From Candidatus Moranbacteria bacterium CG23_combo_of_CG06-09_8_20_14_all_35_22 (lineage in GTDB: Bacteria; Patescibacteriota; Minisyncoccia; Moranbacterales; UBA2206): a stretch of DNA of 6,082 nucleotides. The position numbers and the translations under genes were made by a program. A model generated the notes under the pieces. The model was not told the origin of the DNA, made no database searches, and was given only the letters and a program-made list of their open reading frames with translations. How positions within the stretch are numbered: the stretch's first letter is position 1; every line of letters begins with the position of its first letter. This document shows, piece after piece, positions 1 to 5,711 of this stretch. The DNA is taken from positions 1 through 6,082 of the forward strand of contig PCRW01000071.1 in the NCBI GenBank assembly GCA_002772115.1. The letters are read 5' to 3'.

Positions 1-110
1 AACTTGCGAAATGTGCAAAAATATTGTCGAGGAGAAGAAGATAAACCCAAAGCTACTCCGCCTAATAAAGTTAGGAGTATTTTTCTTTGCACTGATCCAA
101 ATTTATACAT
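1..110 (-). CDS. N-terminal fragment of a small protein, possibly a PaaX/Cas2-like winged-helix regulator; runs off the left edge
   Basis: Read leftward from an ATG at 110-108, the frame stays open for 36 codons to the window edge. It begins MYKFGSVQRK, followed by a hydrophobic stretch ILLTLLGGVALGL and then SSPRQYFCTFRK. The pattern of a short basic start, a Leu/Gly-rich helix and a basic aromatic segment resembles the N-termini of CPR proteins I remember as PaaX-like winged-helix regulators with a Cas2-like C-terminal half, but the diagnostic part lies outside the window. There is no Shine-Dalgarno motif before the ATG. An extended -10 promoter lies 52-60 nt upstream, inside a 40-bp dyad, which supports this strand and start. 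Two plus-strand frames are also open here, but they have no start in the window and no recognisable sequence. A short membrane protein is the main alternative. Confidence 0.66.
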   Translation of the reverse strand, partial: MYKFGSVQRKILLTLLGGVALGLSSSPRQYFCTFRK

Positions 111-161
111 AAAATTTGATTAACTTTTTATTTTAATTTATTTTATCTACAAACCAATTAT

Positions 162-190
162 ATTATATCATAATCTGACGGTCGTCATAA
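162..190 (-). promoter_or_regulatory. Extended -10 promoter for the left-edge gene
   Basis: Read on the minus strand, there is a perfect extended -10, TGA-TATAAT (170-162). A weak -35-like TTATGA (190-185) sits 17 nt upstream of the TATAAT hexamer. The start would fall near 155, giving a leader of about 45 nt before the ATG at 110. The -10 is fully consensus; the -35 matches TTGACA at only three positions. Confidence 0.6.
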
Positions 191-201
191 GTTGATATAA
201 T
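162..201. promoter_or_regulatory. 40-bp dyad carrying mirrored extended -10 elements (candidate operator)
   Basis: Positions 162-201 are symmetric about 181.5, with 15 of 20 base pairs complementary. The outer 9-bp arms are ATTATATCA (162-170) and TGATATAAT (193-201). The inner 5-bp arms are TGACG (176-180) and CGTCA (183-187). Each outer arm is itself TGA-TATAAT on one strand, so a divergent pair of -10 elements is embedded in the palindrome. The spacing would suit a dimeric repressor occupying the promoter, possibly the product of the adjacent left-edge gene; that link is inference. The plus-strand -10 has no gene reading rightward from it. Confidence 0.5.
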
Positions 202-338
202 TAGTTTAGTAAAAGAATAATTTTTTAATTTTATCAACAAATATCCAAACTTTACTGTCTTTATTAAACACATATACTAGTTTATTACATACAATGTATC
301 ATACTAGTACTACATTATTACATAAATATGTCCAGTCC

Positions 339-1550
339 TTACTCCACCACAATCATTGCACGCCGACCTTGTTCGATATCTTCCGGCTTTCCAGGAAAAT
401 CGTGAATGGCGTTGTATAGTACATTAATATTATATTCATAGCCCTCCCCTTTTCGTGTTCCTGCGTCATTAGTGATAATCGTATCGTCGTCATAACCCGT
501 CAAAACTAAATTATGATAGAGTGGTCCAGGCGTTTTGAAGTTTGGATTATTCAGTTTTTGTCCCGCTGCTGGAACAATAATCGGATTTCCAAGCGAAAGA
601 TATTTTTTCAAATCCTCTTTTTCAAAATCATAAACTACTTTCAGTTTTTTTCCTTCCGGAAGCTCACCATAAAAATCCACAAATAAATCGAGTGTTTCTT
701 GCACTGTCGTATCGGCATAATCTCCTGTTTTTTCTAGTTGAAATTTTACTAATTTTTGAATTTCTTTTTCGGCAATTTCTTTGGTCAAAACATTTCCTGA
801 AAAATAATATTGAAGCATTACAATTGAAGCTTCCTCGCAAGCCTCTTCGTGAATTTCGTCCCATTTCGCAAAAGGCGCCTGCGTTGTAAAAGGAATTTTC
901 AATAATATTTTTTCAGGAATGCTCTTTGGAACTTCAACTGAAATATTTTCTTTTATTTCTGATTCGGTCGATTTATAAATTACAATATTTTCAATTTTGC
1001 TAGAAAAAATTCTTTCCGTTAAATCTTTTTTTATTTTTTCCACCTCATTTTCTAAAATCAAATTTACTGATTTTTTTTCACTGCTTTTTCCATCTTGAAT
1101 CATTTTGACTTCCAAACCTAAAAGCGCCAGTACTGAAAAAAACAACACTAGAATATTTTTTATTTTTATTTTTCGGCTGACTAAAATCCAAATTATCTCC
1201 GCACTGAAAATAATACTCACGCTATCAAAAATAACATCAATAAACTTCCCTGCTCTTCCCGACACCAACGATTGATGAAACTCGTCGCTAGCTCCAAAAA
1301 AAATTGCTAAAAATAATGCCAGCCAATAAGCTTTTTTCATTTTCAGTTTATGCGCGCTAAAAAAAATACGCCAGAGCAAAAAAAACAAAACGGAAAATTC
1401 CAAAAAATGCGCTCCTTTTCGCAAAATTATTTCTTCCACAGCGCTTTTAGAATATTGCAGTCCGGGGATAGAAGAAAAATAGAAAATTACCCCAGCCCAT
1501 ATTAGTAGTGGCAAATAGTACTTTAAGAAAATTAAAAGTCTGTTTAACAT
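339..1550 (-). CDS. VanZ-like membrane domain fused to a C39-type cysteine peptidase domain
   Basis: This 403-residue protein has two modules. Residues about 12-125 are VanZ-like, with several membrane segments, the early FYFSSIPG motif, RKGAHFLEFSVL around 44-55 and the SDEFHQ...GRAGKFIDVIFDS block at 88-110. A further hydrophobic segment (131-147) leads to a charged, partly helical linker (about 150-210). Residues about 214-400 look like a Peptidase_C39_2 domain: Gln224 in TTQAPFAKW, candidate catalytic Cys238 in EEACEEAS, His346 in LYHNLVLTGY, and N361-D362 as candidate third residue. The peptidase probably lies outside the membrane. VanZ domains are linked to teicoplanin resistance and envelope functions, but their biochemistry is poorly defined; C39-like domains cleave peptides or act as papain-fold hydrolases. 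No substrate can be named. No Shine-Dalgarno motif precedes the ATG. The gene follows the L,D-transpeptidase gene after a 164-nt spacer. Confidence 0.88.
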   Translation of the reverse strand: MLNRLLIFLKYYLPLLIWAGVIFYFSSIPGLQYSKSAVEEIILRKGAHFLEFSVLFFLLWRIFFSAHKLKMKKAYWLALFLAIFFGASDEFHQSLVSGRAGKFIDVIFDSVSIIFSAEIIWILVSRKIKIKNILVLFFSVLALLGLEVKMIQDGKSSEKKSVNLILENEVEKIKKDLTERIFSSKIENIVIYKSTESEIKENISVEVPKSIPEKILLKIPFTTQAPFAKWDEIHEEACEEASIVMLQYYFSGNVLTKEIAEKEIQKLVKFQLEKTGDYADTTVQETLDLFVDFYGELPEGKKLKVVYDFEKEDLKKYLSLGNPIIVPAAGQKLNNPNFKTPGPLYHNLVLTGYDDDTIITNDAGTRKGEGYEYNINVLYNAIHDFPGKPEDIEQGRRAMIVVE

Positions 1551-1600
1551 AATACAAGTTTAATATTAAATCGGGTTTAAAATTTTTAATTTCCAATTTT

Positions 1601-1620
1601 CCTGCCTGCCGGCAGGCAGG
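1601..1620. repeat. Perfect 20-bp GC-rich palindrome
   Basis: The sequence is CCTGCCTGCC followed by its exact reverse complement GGCAGGCAGG, embedded in almost pure A/T. As RNA it could fold into an 8-bp GC stem with a CCGG tetraloop. On the plus strand it is followed by a TAATTTTTAAAT tract and on the minus strand by AAAATTGG, so it is a poor intrinsic terminator for the minus-strand genes around it. Similar palindromes recur between genes in many CPR genomes, by my recollection. Here it sits between the transpeptidase stop and the VanZ-C39 start. Confidence 0.85.
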
Positions 1621-1680
1621 TAATTTTTAAATAATTTCTAATTATTGAATTTTTAAACATTAAAAATTAAGATTTATTTT

Positions 1681-1710
1681 AAAAATTATAAAATTAAAAA
1701 TTATAAAATT
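1681..1710. repeat. Tandem duplication of a 15-bp AT unit
   Basis: Two perfect adjacent copies of AAAAATTATAAAATT (1681-1695 and 1696-1710) lie just beyond the stop of the L,D-transpeptidase gene. They look like a slippage product in a low-complexity spacer. No protein-binding role is evident. Confidence 0.75.
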
Positions 1711-1714
1711 TCAT

Positions 1715-2869
1715 TTAATAAATCACCACTGGTGTTCCGATTTCACTAAAATTATATACTCGTTCCGCCGAACCGACGCCTAATCGCACACAACCATGAG
1801 ATACGGGAATACCCAAATGATTGGCTCCCTCCTTGTATCCTCCCGGCCATTCCGGCAGTTCATGAATACCGAATTTTCCGTCTGGCACCATCGCCATCCA
1901 AAAAGGCATAAACAGTCCATAGGCTTTGGAAAAAGCCCGTGGAAATTTATTATAAATTTTAGTTTCCATTTTCGGCGTATCCATTCCTTTTTTTCCACTG
2001 GAAATCATAAAAGCATCTAATAATTTCCCGTTCTCAAAAATACTCATAACTTGAGCATCTAAGTTGATATCAATATATTTGCCGAGTTTAATTTTTGCCC
2101 GCCCATATCTTTTGGCTTGATTGATTCTGGCCAATAAATCTTTTTCCCAAACAATGTTCGCTGGGGGCAAAGTCTCAAAAGAACTTTCAAAAATTTCCCG
2201 AAAAGAATCCTCTGCTTCGCTTATATACTTGGCATATATTTTGAGTTCATATTTCATTCCATCCTCCACTCCATTTTTCGGCAAAAGTTTAAACTGCGTT
2301 CGAGCGCTGTTACTTTGAAAATTCGATTCAATTTTTGAATTTAAAATAAATCTCACAGAAAAATCAGCGACGGGATTTTTAAAATTTATCGTTATCGGAT
2401 CTTCCGCGCCAATTAGCGCATCTTGCGCGCCATTTTCTGGAAAAATATTGACGACTTGGGGATATTTTTGAGTGGAAAAATATATTATCCAACTTTTTGT
2501 TTTGGAAAACATAATATTTTTCGCTTCCGGCAAAAATATTTTATAATCTTGTTCCGGCTTCCAAAAACGCACTGGAAAAATTTTCAGTCTCTTGTTAGAA
2601 TTTTCCCAACGCAATTTATATTCTTCCGCTGGAATTATTTTTATTTTTCCATTATAATCATCCACAAACATCGGCATGGAAAAATCAACAACCATAGGAT
2701 CATTGGAATTTATTTCTACCGTTTTTTCAACTGTCAAATCGGCACTAAAAACTTGTGGGTAAGTTTTTATACTAAAAACCGCGCCAAAAACCCCGGCAAT
2801 TATAATGGCCGAGATTAAAATAAATTTTTTTGGCGTATTGATATGATGAATGCCGATATGACGCTTCAT
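1715..2869 (-). CDS. Membrane-anchored L,D-transpeptidase (YkuD fold) with two Ig-like spacer domains
   Basis: This 384-residue protein would make or exchange 3-3 peptidoglycan cross-links outside the membrane. A short basic N-terminus precedes a membrane anchor at about 16-34. Two beta-rich, Big_5/Ig-like domains follow (about 45-133 and 137-233), the second containing the typical FPENGAQDALIGAEDPITI stretch. The YkuD catalytic domain occupies about 264-384. It shows His336 in FGIHEL and the signature SHGCVRL, with His358, nucleophile Cys360 and Arg362, and it ends shortly after in the usual GTPVVIY. All key residues are present, so it is probably active. The Ig-like repeats probably act as a stalk that sets the reach into the wall. 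The start lies 8 nt after the stop of the glycoside hydrolase gene. AGAGG at 2890-2886, inside that gene's end, is a possible ribosome site, though about 16 nt from the ATG. Co-transcription with the upstream gene is very likely. Confidence 0.93.
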   Translation of the reverse strand: MKRHIGIHHINTPKKFILISAIIIAGVFGAVFSIKTYPQVFSADLTVEKTVEINSNDPMVVDFSMPMFVDDYNGKIKIIPAEEYKLRWENSNKRLKIFPVRFWKPEQDYKIFLPEAKNIMFSKTKSWIIYFSTQKYPQVVNIFPENGAQDALIGAEDPITINFKNPVADFSVRFILNSKIESNFQSNSARTQFKLLPKNGVEDGMKYELKIYAKYISEAEDSFREIFESSFETLPPANIVWEKDLLARINQAKRYGRAKIKLGKYIDINLDAQVMSIFENGKLLDAFMISSGKKGMDTPKMETKIYNKFPRAFSKAYGLFMPFWMAMVPDGKFGIHELPEWPGGYKEGANHLGIPVSHGCVRLGVGSAERVYNFSEIGTPVVIY

Positions 2870-2877
2870 TTTTATTT

Positions 2878-3900
2878 TTATTTAACCTCTTTAAATAATT
2901 CTTTAGCCGTGTCCCAAACTGCCGGATAACTTTTCTCAATTTTCAACCAATACCACCACTCCACTCCCCAAAGATAAATTTCCGGAAAACCGACCTGTTT
3001 AGCGTAAATAACATTTTCCACTAATTTTTTTTCATTCATTGATTTGAATTGCTCTTCCAGCGGTGCATTCGTTGTCCAACCGGCAATCCACGGTTCGGCT
3101 TGAAGCTCGGCGACAATCGCATTTTTCTGCTCGGCAAAAAGTTTGATCACGCCATATTTGAAACGAAAAAATCTCGGGCCGATTGGATAAGTATAATAAC
3201 CCCAGCCGTCTTTATAAACATTGCGGTACATCGTAGTACCAAAAATATCCGCCCGTCTGGCTGCTCGAATCCAAATGCTCAATTCTCCGCTGTCAGACAC
3301 AATTATCTTTCGACTATCATCAATTTTTCGCGCCAACAAAAGTTCACTATCTAACAAATCAGCATCCGGCGCGGGACAAACACCAAAAATCAGAAAGGGT
3401 TCATTTTCAATCTGCCAATATTTTATTTCCGGATTATTTTTATATCGCTCCATTACCACCGAAATGAATTTCAAAAGCGATTCTTTTCTTTTTTGATCAC
3501 TCGCCATTGCCCAATCCGGAATAGCGCATTCTGGCCAGCGTGGAACTTTTTGCCCAATTGTCAAAATGATATCTACGTTTCTTTTGCGCGCTTCGAAAAT
3601 CTGCCAATCCACATCAGAGAAATCATATCGCCCTTCAACCGTTTCCACCAAATCCCAATACACTGGAATTCTTATTTTCTTAACATTAAGATCATCTAAT
3701 ATGGCGAGATAAGCTTTTTTCCAATCAAGGCCAATATCTCCGGCATAGCGATGGGAAAAAGTCACCCCCAGTTTAGCCCGATCATTTTGATCGCTTACGG
3801 GAATATTGAAATACGCAAACATCAAAAGCGCTAAAACAAAAATCGCCAAGATTATTTTTCCAAAAATTCTTAAAAAATTTCTAAATTTTTTTTTAAACAT
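2878..3900 (-). CDS. Membrane-anchored clan GH-A-like glycoside hydrolase
   Basis: This 340-residue protein has an N-terminal basic stretch and a membrane anchor (about 12-32), then a (beta/alpha)8-barrel-like enzyme. An early strand holds KKIRIPVYWDLVE (74-86) followed by GRYDFSDVDW, a pattern common to GH5, GH39 and GH42-like barrels. The candidate acid/base is Glu167 in WQIENEP at the end of strand 4. The candidate nucleophile is Glu265 in VAELQAEPW, where strand 7 is expected, and the WGVEWWYW segment (311-318) fits the strand-8 aromatic platform. Both carboxylates are present, so catalysis is plausible. Family and substrate cannot be fixed by eye; a retaining beta-glycosidase acting on a surface or wall glycan is the best guess. 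It starts 31 nt after the transporter gene with no Shine-Dalgarno motif, and lies 8 nt ahead of the L,D-transpeptidase gene, suggesting coordinated work on the envelope. Confidence 0.82.
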   Translation of the reverse strand: MFKKKFRNFLRIFGKIILAIFVLALLMFAYFNIPVSDQNDRAKLGVTFSHRYAGDIGLDWKKAYLAILDDLNVKKIRIPVYWDLVETVEGRYDFSDVDWQIFEARKRNVDIILTIGQKVPRWPECAIPDWAMASDQKRKESLLKFISVVMERYKNNPEIKYWQIENEPFLIFGVCPAPDADLLDSELLLARKIDDSRKIIVSDSGELSIWIRAARRADIFGTTMYRNVYKDGWGYYTYPIGPRFFRFKYGVIKLFAEQKNAIVAELQAEPWIAGWTTNAPLEEQFKSMNEKKLVENVIYAKQVGFPEIYLWGVEWWYWLKIEKSYPAVWDTAKELFKEVK

Positions 3901-3931
3901 TTTATTTTATTATTTTAAAATTATTAAAACT

Positions 3932-4858
3932 TCAGCTTTTTGAAACCAACACCAATCCCAGAGTGATAATGGCGATAGCGGTAATTTTTTGTAGTACAGT
4001 TTTAATATCTTTTTTTTCTTTCATAATTTCCGGCACCCAAACGGAAAAAATAACACTTAGCAAAAAAATGAAAACATATTCCATTGAAACTAAGGCATTG
4101 ACTATCGTAACGCTGGCAGTGGTCATTGAAGTCGCCATTTCTTTCAAAAAAGAGCCACTTCCGCCCAGTGTTTTGGCAAAAATAAACGATGCGCCGGATT
4201 TTTTTCCTTCTTTCTCCGGTTTTTTGAATTTAAGTAGCGAACCTAAAATTGCTTTGCGCCAAATTGGCACCAATAAAAAACTAAGTACACCCAAAAAAGC
4301 GCCTGTACGCGTCCAGATAAAAACATTTAAAAAATTATCTTCATTATAAAGCGCTTTAATGAATATAGCCGAAAGCGCTAAAAAAAATCCGGCTAAAAGT
4401 GAAGCACGAAAACCTTGATGAAATATTCTTTTTCTATCTTTATCTAAATCAAAAGAAATTAGCAGTCCGCCGAAAATCAAAAAGATTATTCCCAAAATCC
4501 CCCGCCCACCTAATCGTTCTTCTAAGAAAAATATCGCCAAGAAAAAAGCTGTGATCGGAATGACCGCTCCTACTACGGGAAGCACTCGACTAGCTTCGCC
4601 TTTTCTAATAGCAAAAAACAACGCTAGCATACCATAGATAAAAATTATCCCAGCCAAAAAACTGAAAAATATTTTAGCATAACTAATCCAATGAAAACCA
4701 AAAGGGGAAAAAGCTATCGCAAACAACCCTAGTGTTCCGGAATAAAAAGCATAAATGGATGGATGAGAAACACGCTTAGAGGAAAGTAAAAATTTATCCA
4801 GAATAATTTCCAGTGCTAAAAGAAAATATGCGATTATGGTAATTGCCAACCAACTCAT
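3932..4858 (-). CDS. EamA / drug-metabolite transporter (DMT) superfamily permease
   Basis: This very hydrophobic 308-residue protein has about ten predicted membrane segments arranged as two EamA-type halves. The first half is the clearer one: AIRKGEASRVLPVVGAVIP (83-101), then an AIFFLEERL turn (108-116) and the Gly-rich helix GILGIIFLIFGGLLISF (120-136). The second half runs from about 150 and carries a longer basic loop at about 201-223 (KFKKPEKEGKK) before MTTASVTIVNALVSMEYVF. Members of the family export amino acids, metabolites or nucleotide-linked compounds, and small relatives flip lipid-linked sugars; the substrate here is unknown. It is the only gene in the window with a visible stop that is TGA. 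The start lies 24 nt beyond the terminator stem of the preceding gene. GTGTAAGATAATG just before the ATG could be a -10-like element with a very short leader, or ribosome entry may be non-canonical. Confidence 0.9.
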   Translation of the reverse strand: MSWLAITIIAYFLLALEIILDKFLLSSKRVSHPSIYAFYSGTLGLFAIAFSPFGFHWISYAKIFFSFLAGIIFIYGMLALFFAIRKGEASRVLPVVGAVIPITAFFLAIFFLEERLGGRGILGIIFLIFGGLLISFDLDKDRKRIFHQGFRASLLAGFFLALSAIFIKALYNEDNFLNVFIWTRTGAFLGVLSFLLVPIWRKAILGSLLKFKKPEKEGKKSGASFIFAKTLGGSGSFLKEMATSMTTASVTIVNALVSMEYVFIFLLSVIFSVWVPEIMKEKKDIKTVLQKITAIAIITLGLVLVSKS

Positions 4859-4881
4859 ACCATTATCTTACACTAAAATAA

Positions 4882-4912
4882 AAAAATAAACCACTCCTGA
4901 TGGTTTATTTTT
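4882..4912 (-). terminator. Intrinsic terminator after the lysozyme-like gene
   Basis: A 12-bp perfect stem pairs 4882-4893 (AAAAATAAACCA) with 4901-4912, around a 7-nt loop CTCCTGA. On the minus strand it is followed by a T-rich run (TTATTTTAG), as expected for Rho-independent termination, and it lies 29 nt past the stop of the lysozyme-like gene. The GC content of the stem is low, so leakage into the transporter gene is possible. The stem is also A/T-flanked on the other strand. Confidence 0.68.
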
Positions 4913-4924
4913 ATTCTTATCTTC

Positions 4925-4956
4925 TTTATGAATTGATTTTTTTATGAATTGATTTT
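4925..4956. repeat. Perfect 16-bp tandem duplication over a stop codon
   Basis: TTTATGAATTGATTTT occurs twice back to back (4925-4940 and 4941-4956). The inner copy encodes the last residues KINS and the TAA stop of the lysozyme-like protein; the other copy lies in the 3' untranslated region. Because 16 is not a multiple of three, the second copy does not repeat the reading frame. This looks like a recent slippage or duplication event. Confidence 0.8.
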
Positions 4957-5625
4957 ATGGTAATACAAATTCACATCGCTTATCCATTTTCTCACCGCCG
5001 TCGGATTATCCCAAGAACAACTTCGTCCGCATTTCCAAACTACCATTTTTTCCGGCGTATTTATTTTTTGCTTTATTAAATCTTCAATTCTCCCTCCCAC
5101 AACAGAAATCGCTTGAGCTGGACTGTCAAAACAGCTATAACCCGAATCAGTGGCATTATAACTCCCTCGATAACCCCAATAATTATAACAACTTTTTCCA
5201 TTTTTTTTAGGAGAATGTTTTCCCCAATTACTTTCTTTTTTAGCAATTGCAATTAAAAAAGCAGAGACATCTTTGTCCTTTTTAGCTATCTCGGGAGTCA
5301 TTTCTTGCATTGGATAGCCGGCAAGTATATTTTCATAAAAATTTTCTCGCTCGCCTTTCGGTTCTTTTTGACATTTGAAATTTAATTTTTTGCAAATATT
5401 TTTCGTTTCATTTTCTTTGAAAAAATTTTCTGGATTGATATTTTTCAATGGATCAATGGAGCTAAATTTTTGTTCAATTAAAACATCTTCTTGCTTTTTA
5501 GCCAAGACATTTTCCCCAAAAAAAACAGAAAAAAACAGCCTCGCAGTTAGTGCGAGAATGATTATGGCTAAGATATTTATTTTTTTGTTTCTCCTTATCC
5601 CCTTTAACAGAATTTGTCCGCTCAT
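4942..5625 (-). CDS. Membrane-anchored lysozyme/glucosaminidase-like protein
   Basis: This 227-residue protein has a basic N-terminus (KGIRRNKK), a membrane anchor or signal segment at about 17-37, a charged linker to about 95 and a compact C-terminal domain. That domain holds AIAKKESNWGKHSPKKNG, with Glu131 as candidate catalytic acid, then CYNYWGYRG (146-154), GYSCFDSPAQAI (162-173) and VGGRIEDL. This order resembles the glucosaminidase branch of the lysozyme superfamily (a Glu followed by an N(Y/F)WG element), so cleavage of peptidoglycan glycans is the likely role. Six cysteines (78, 85, 146, 165, 199, 203) lie after the anchor and suggest disulfides in an exported domain. The ATG is preceded in frame by a TGA three codons upstream, which limits extension. 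No good Shine-Dalgarno motif sits at normal distance. The gene has its own promoter and terminator and appears monocistronic. Confidence 0.84.
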   Translation of the reverse strand: MSGQILLKGIRRNKKINILAIIILALTARLFFSVFFGENVLAKKQEDVLIEQKFSSIDPLKNINPENFFKENETKNICKKLNFKCQKEPKGERENFYENILAGYPMQEMTPEIAKKDKDVSAFLIAIAKKESNWGKHSPKKNGKSCYNYWGYRGSYNATDSGYSCFDSPAQAISVVGGRIEDLIKQKINTPEKMVVWKCGRSCSWDNPTAVRKWISDVNLYYHKINS

Positions 5626-5705
5626 TATTGTTCAGTTCTTCTGGAATGACCCCTCTTTTAGCTGACTTTGGCTAAACCTCCCTTTCACCCAGTTTTTAAA
5701 ACGAC
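5626..5705 (-). promoter_or_regulatory. 5' leader with hairpin flanked by purine-rich SD-like tracts
   Basis: Between the predicted start near 5705 and the ATG at 5625, the RNA holds GGGTGAAAGGGAGG, a 6-bp hairpin TTTAGC / GCTAAA (5676-5671 with 5662-5657, 8-nt loop), then AGAGGGG. Both purine tracts match the anti-Shine-Dalgarno but lie 27 nt or more from the ATG, and the gene lacks such a tract at the usual spacing. A translation-control element is possible but unproven. Confidence 0.35.
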
Positions 5706-5711
5706 TTGTCT

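Larger units (their letters stand above)
111..338. other. AT-rich intergenic spacer between the left-edge gene and the VanZ-C39 gene
   Basis: No convincing gene is present on either strand. The left half holds the promoter/dyad at 162-201. The right half (about 270-325) has short imperfect repeats: ATACTAGT at 274-281 and 301-308, TTATTACAT at 282-290 and 315-323, and a small ATAC-AAT-GTAT dyad near 289-299. No hairpin with a following U-tract is visible downstream of the VanZ-C39 stop, so transcription from that gene may read through, or end by a factor-dependent route. Confidence 0.6.

Noticed and set aside
54..85. Terminator-like hairpin on the plus strand (TACTCC / GGAGTA followed by TTTTTC)
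   Set aside because: It lies inside the minus-strand coding region, needs a 3-nt bulge to extend the stem, and no supported plus-strand gene precedes it.
2..112. Plus-strand open frames at the left edge, including one with a CxxC (TCEMCK) and a hydrophobic end
   Set aside because: No start lies within the window for the whole frame, and the minus strand has an ATG, a promoter and a more protein-like sequence over the same bases.
294..419. Plus-strand ATG frame (41 codons) following the plus-strand -10 of the dyad
   Set aside because: Mostly antisense to the end of the VanZ-C39 gene, with His-rich composition and no ribosome site; looks like a shadow frame.
2423..2818. Long plus-strand frame (131 codons) opposite the L,D-transpeptidase gene
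   Set aside because: Its composition (rich in Phe, Ile, Lys and His) is typical of the complement of AT-rich coding sequence, and the minus-strand frame has clear domains.
3963..4349. Plus-strand frame (128 codons) opposite the transporter gene
   Set aside because: Antisense to a clear ten-segment EamA-type permease; no domain of its own.
5540..5556. Hairpin CTCGCA-GTTAG-TGCGAG
   Set aside because: It is inside the coding sequence of the signal/anchor segment (LALTAR) and explained by codon content; no U-tract or regulatory context.
5632..5688. Small GTG-initiated frame of 18 codons in the leader of the lysozyme-like gene
   Set aside because: No ribosome site upstream and no recognisable peptide; better explained as untranslated leader.
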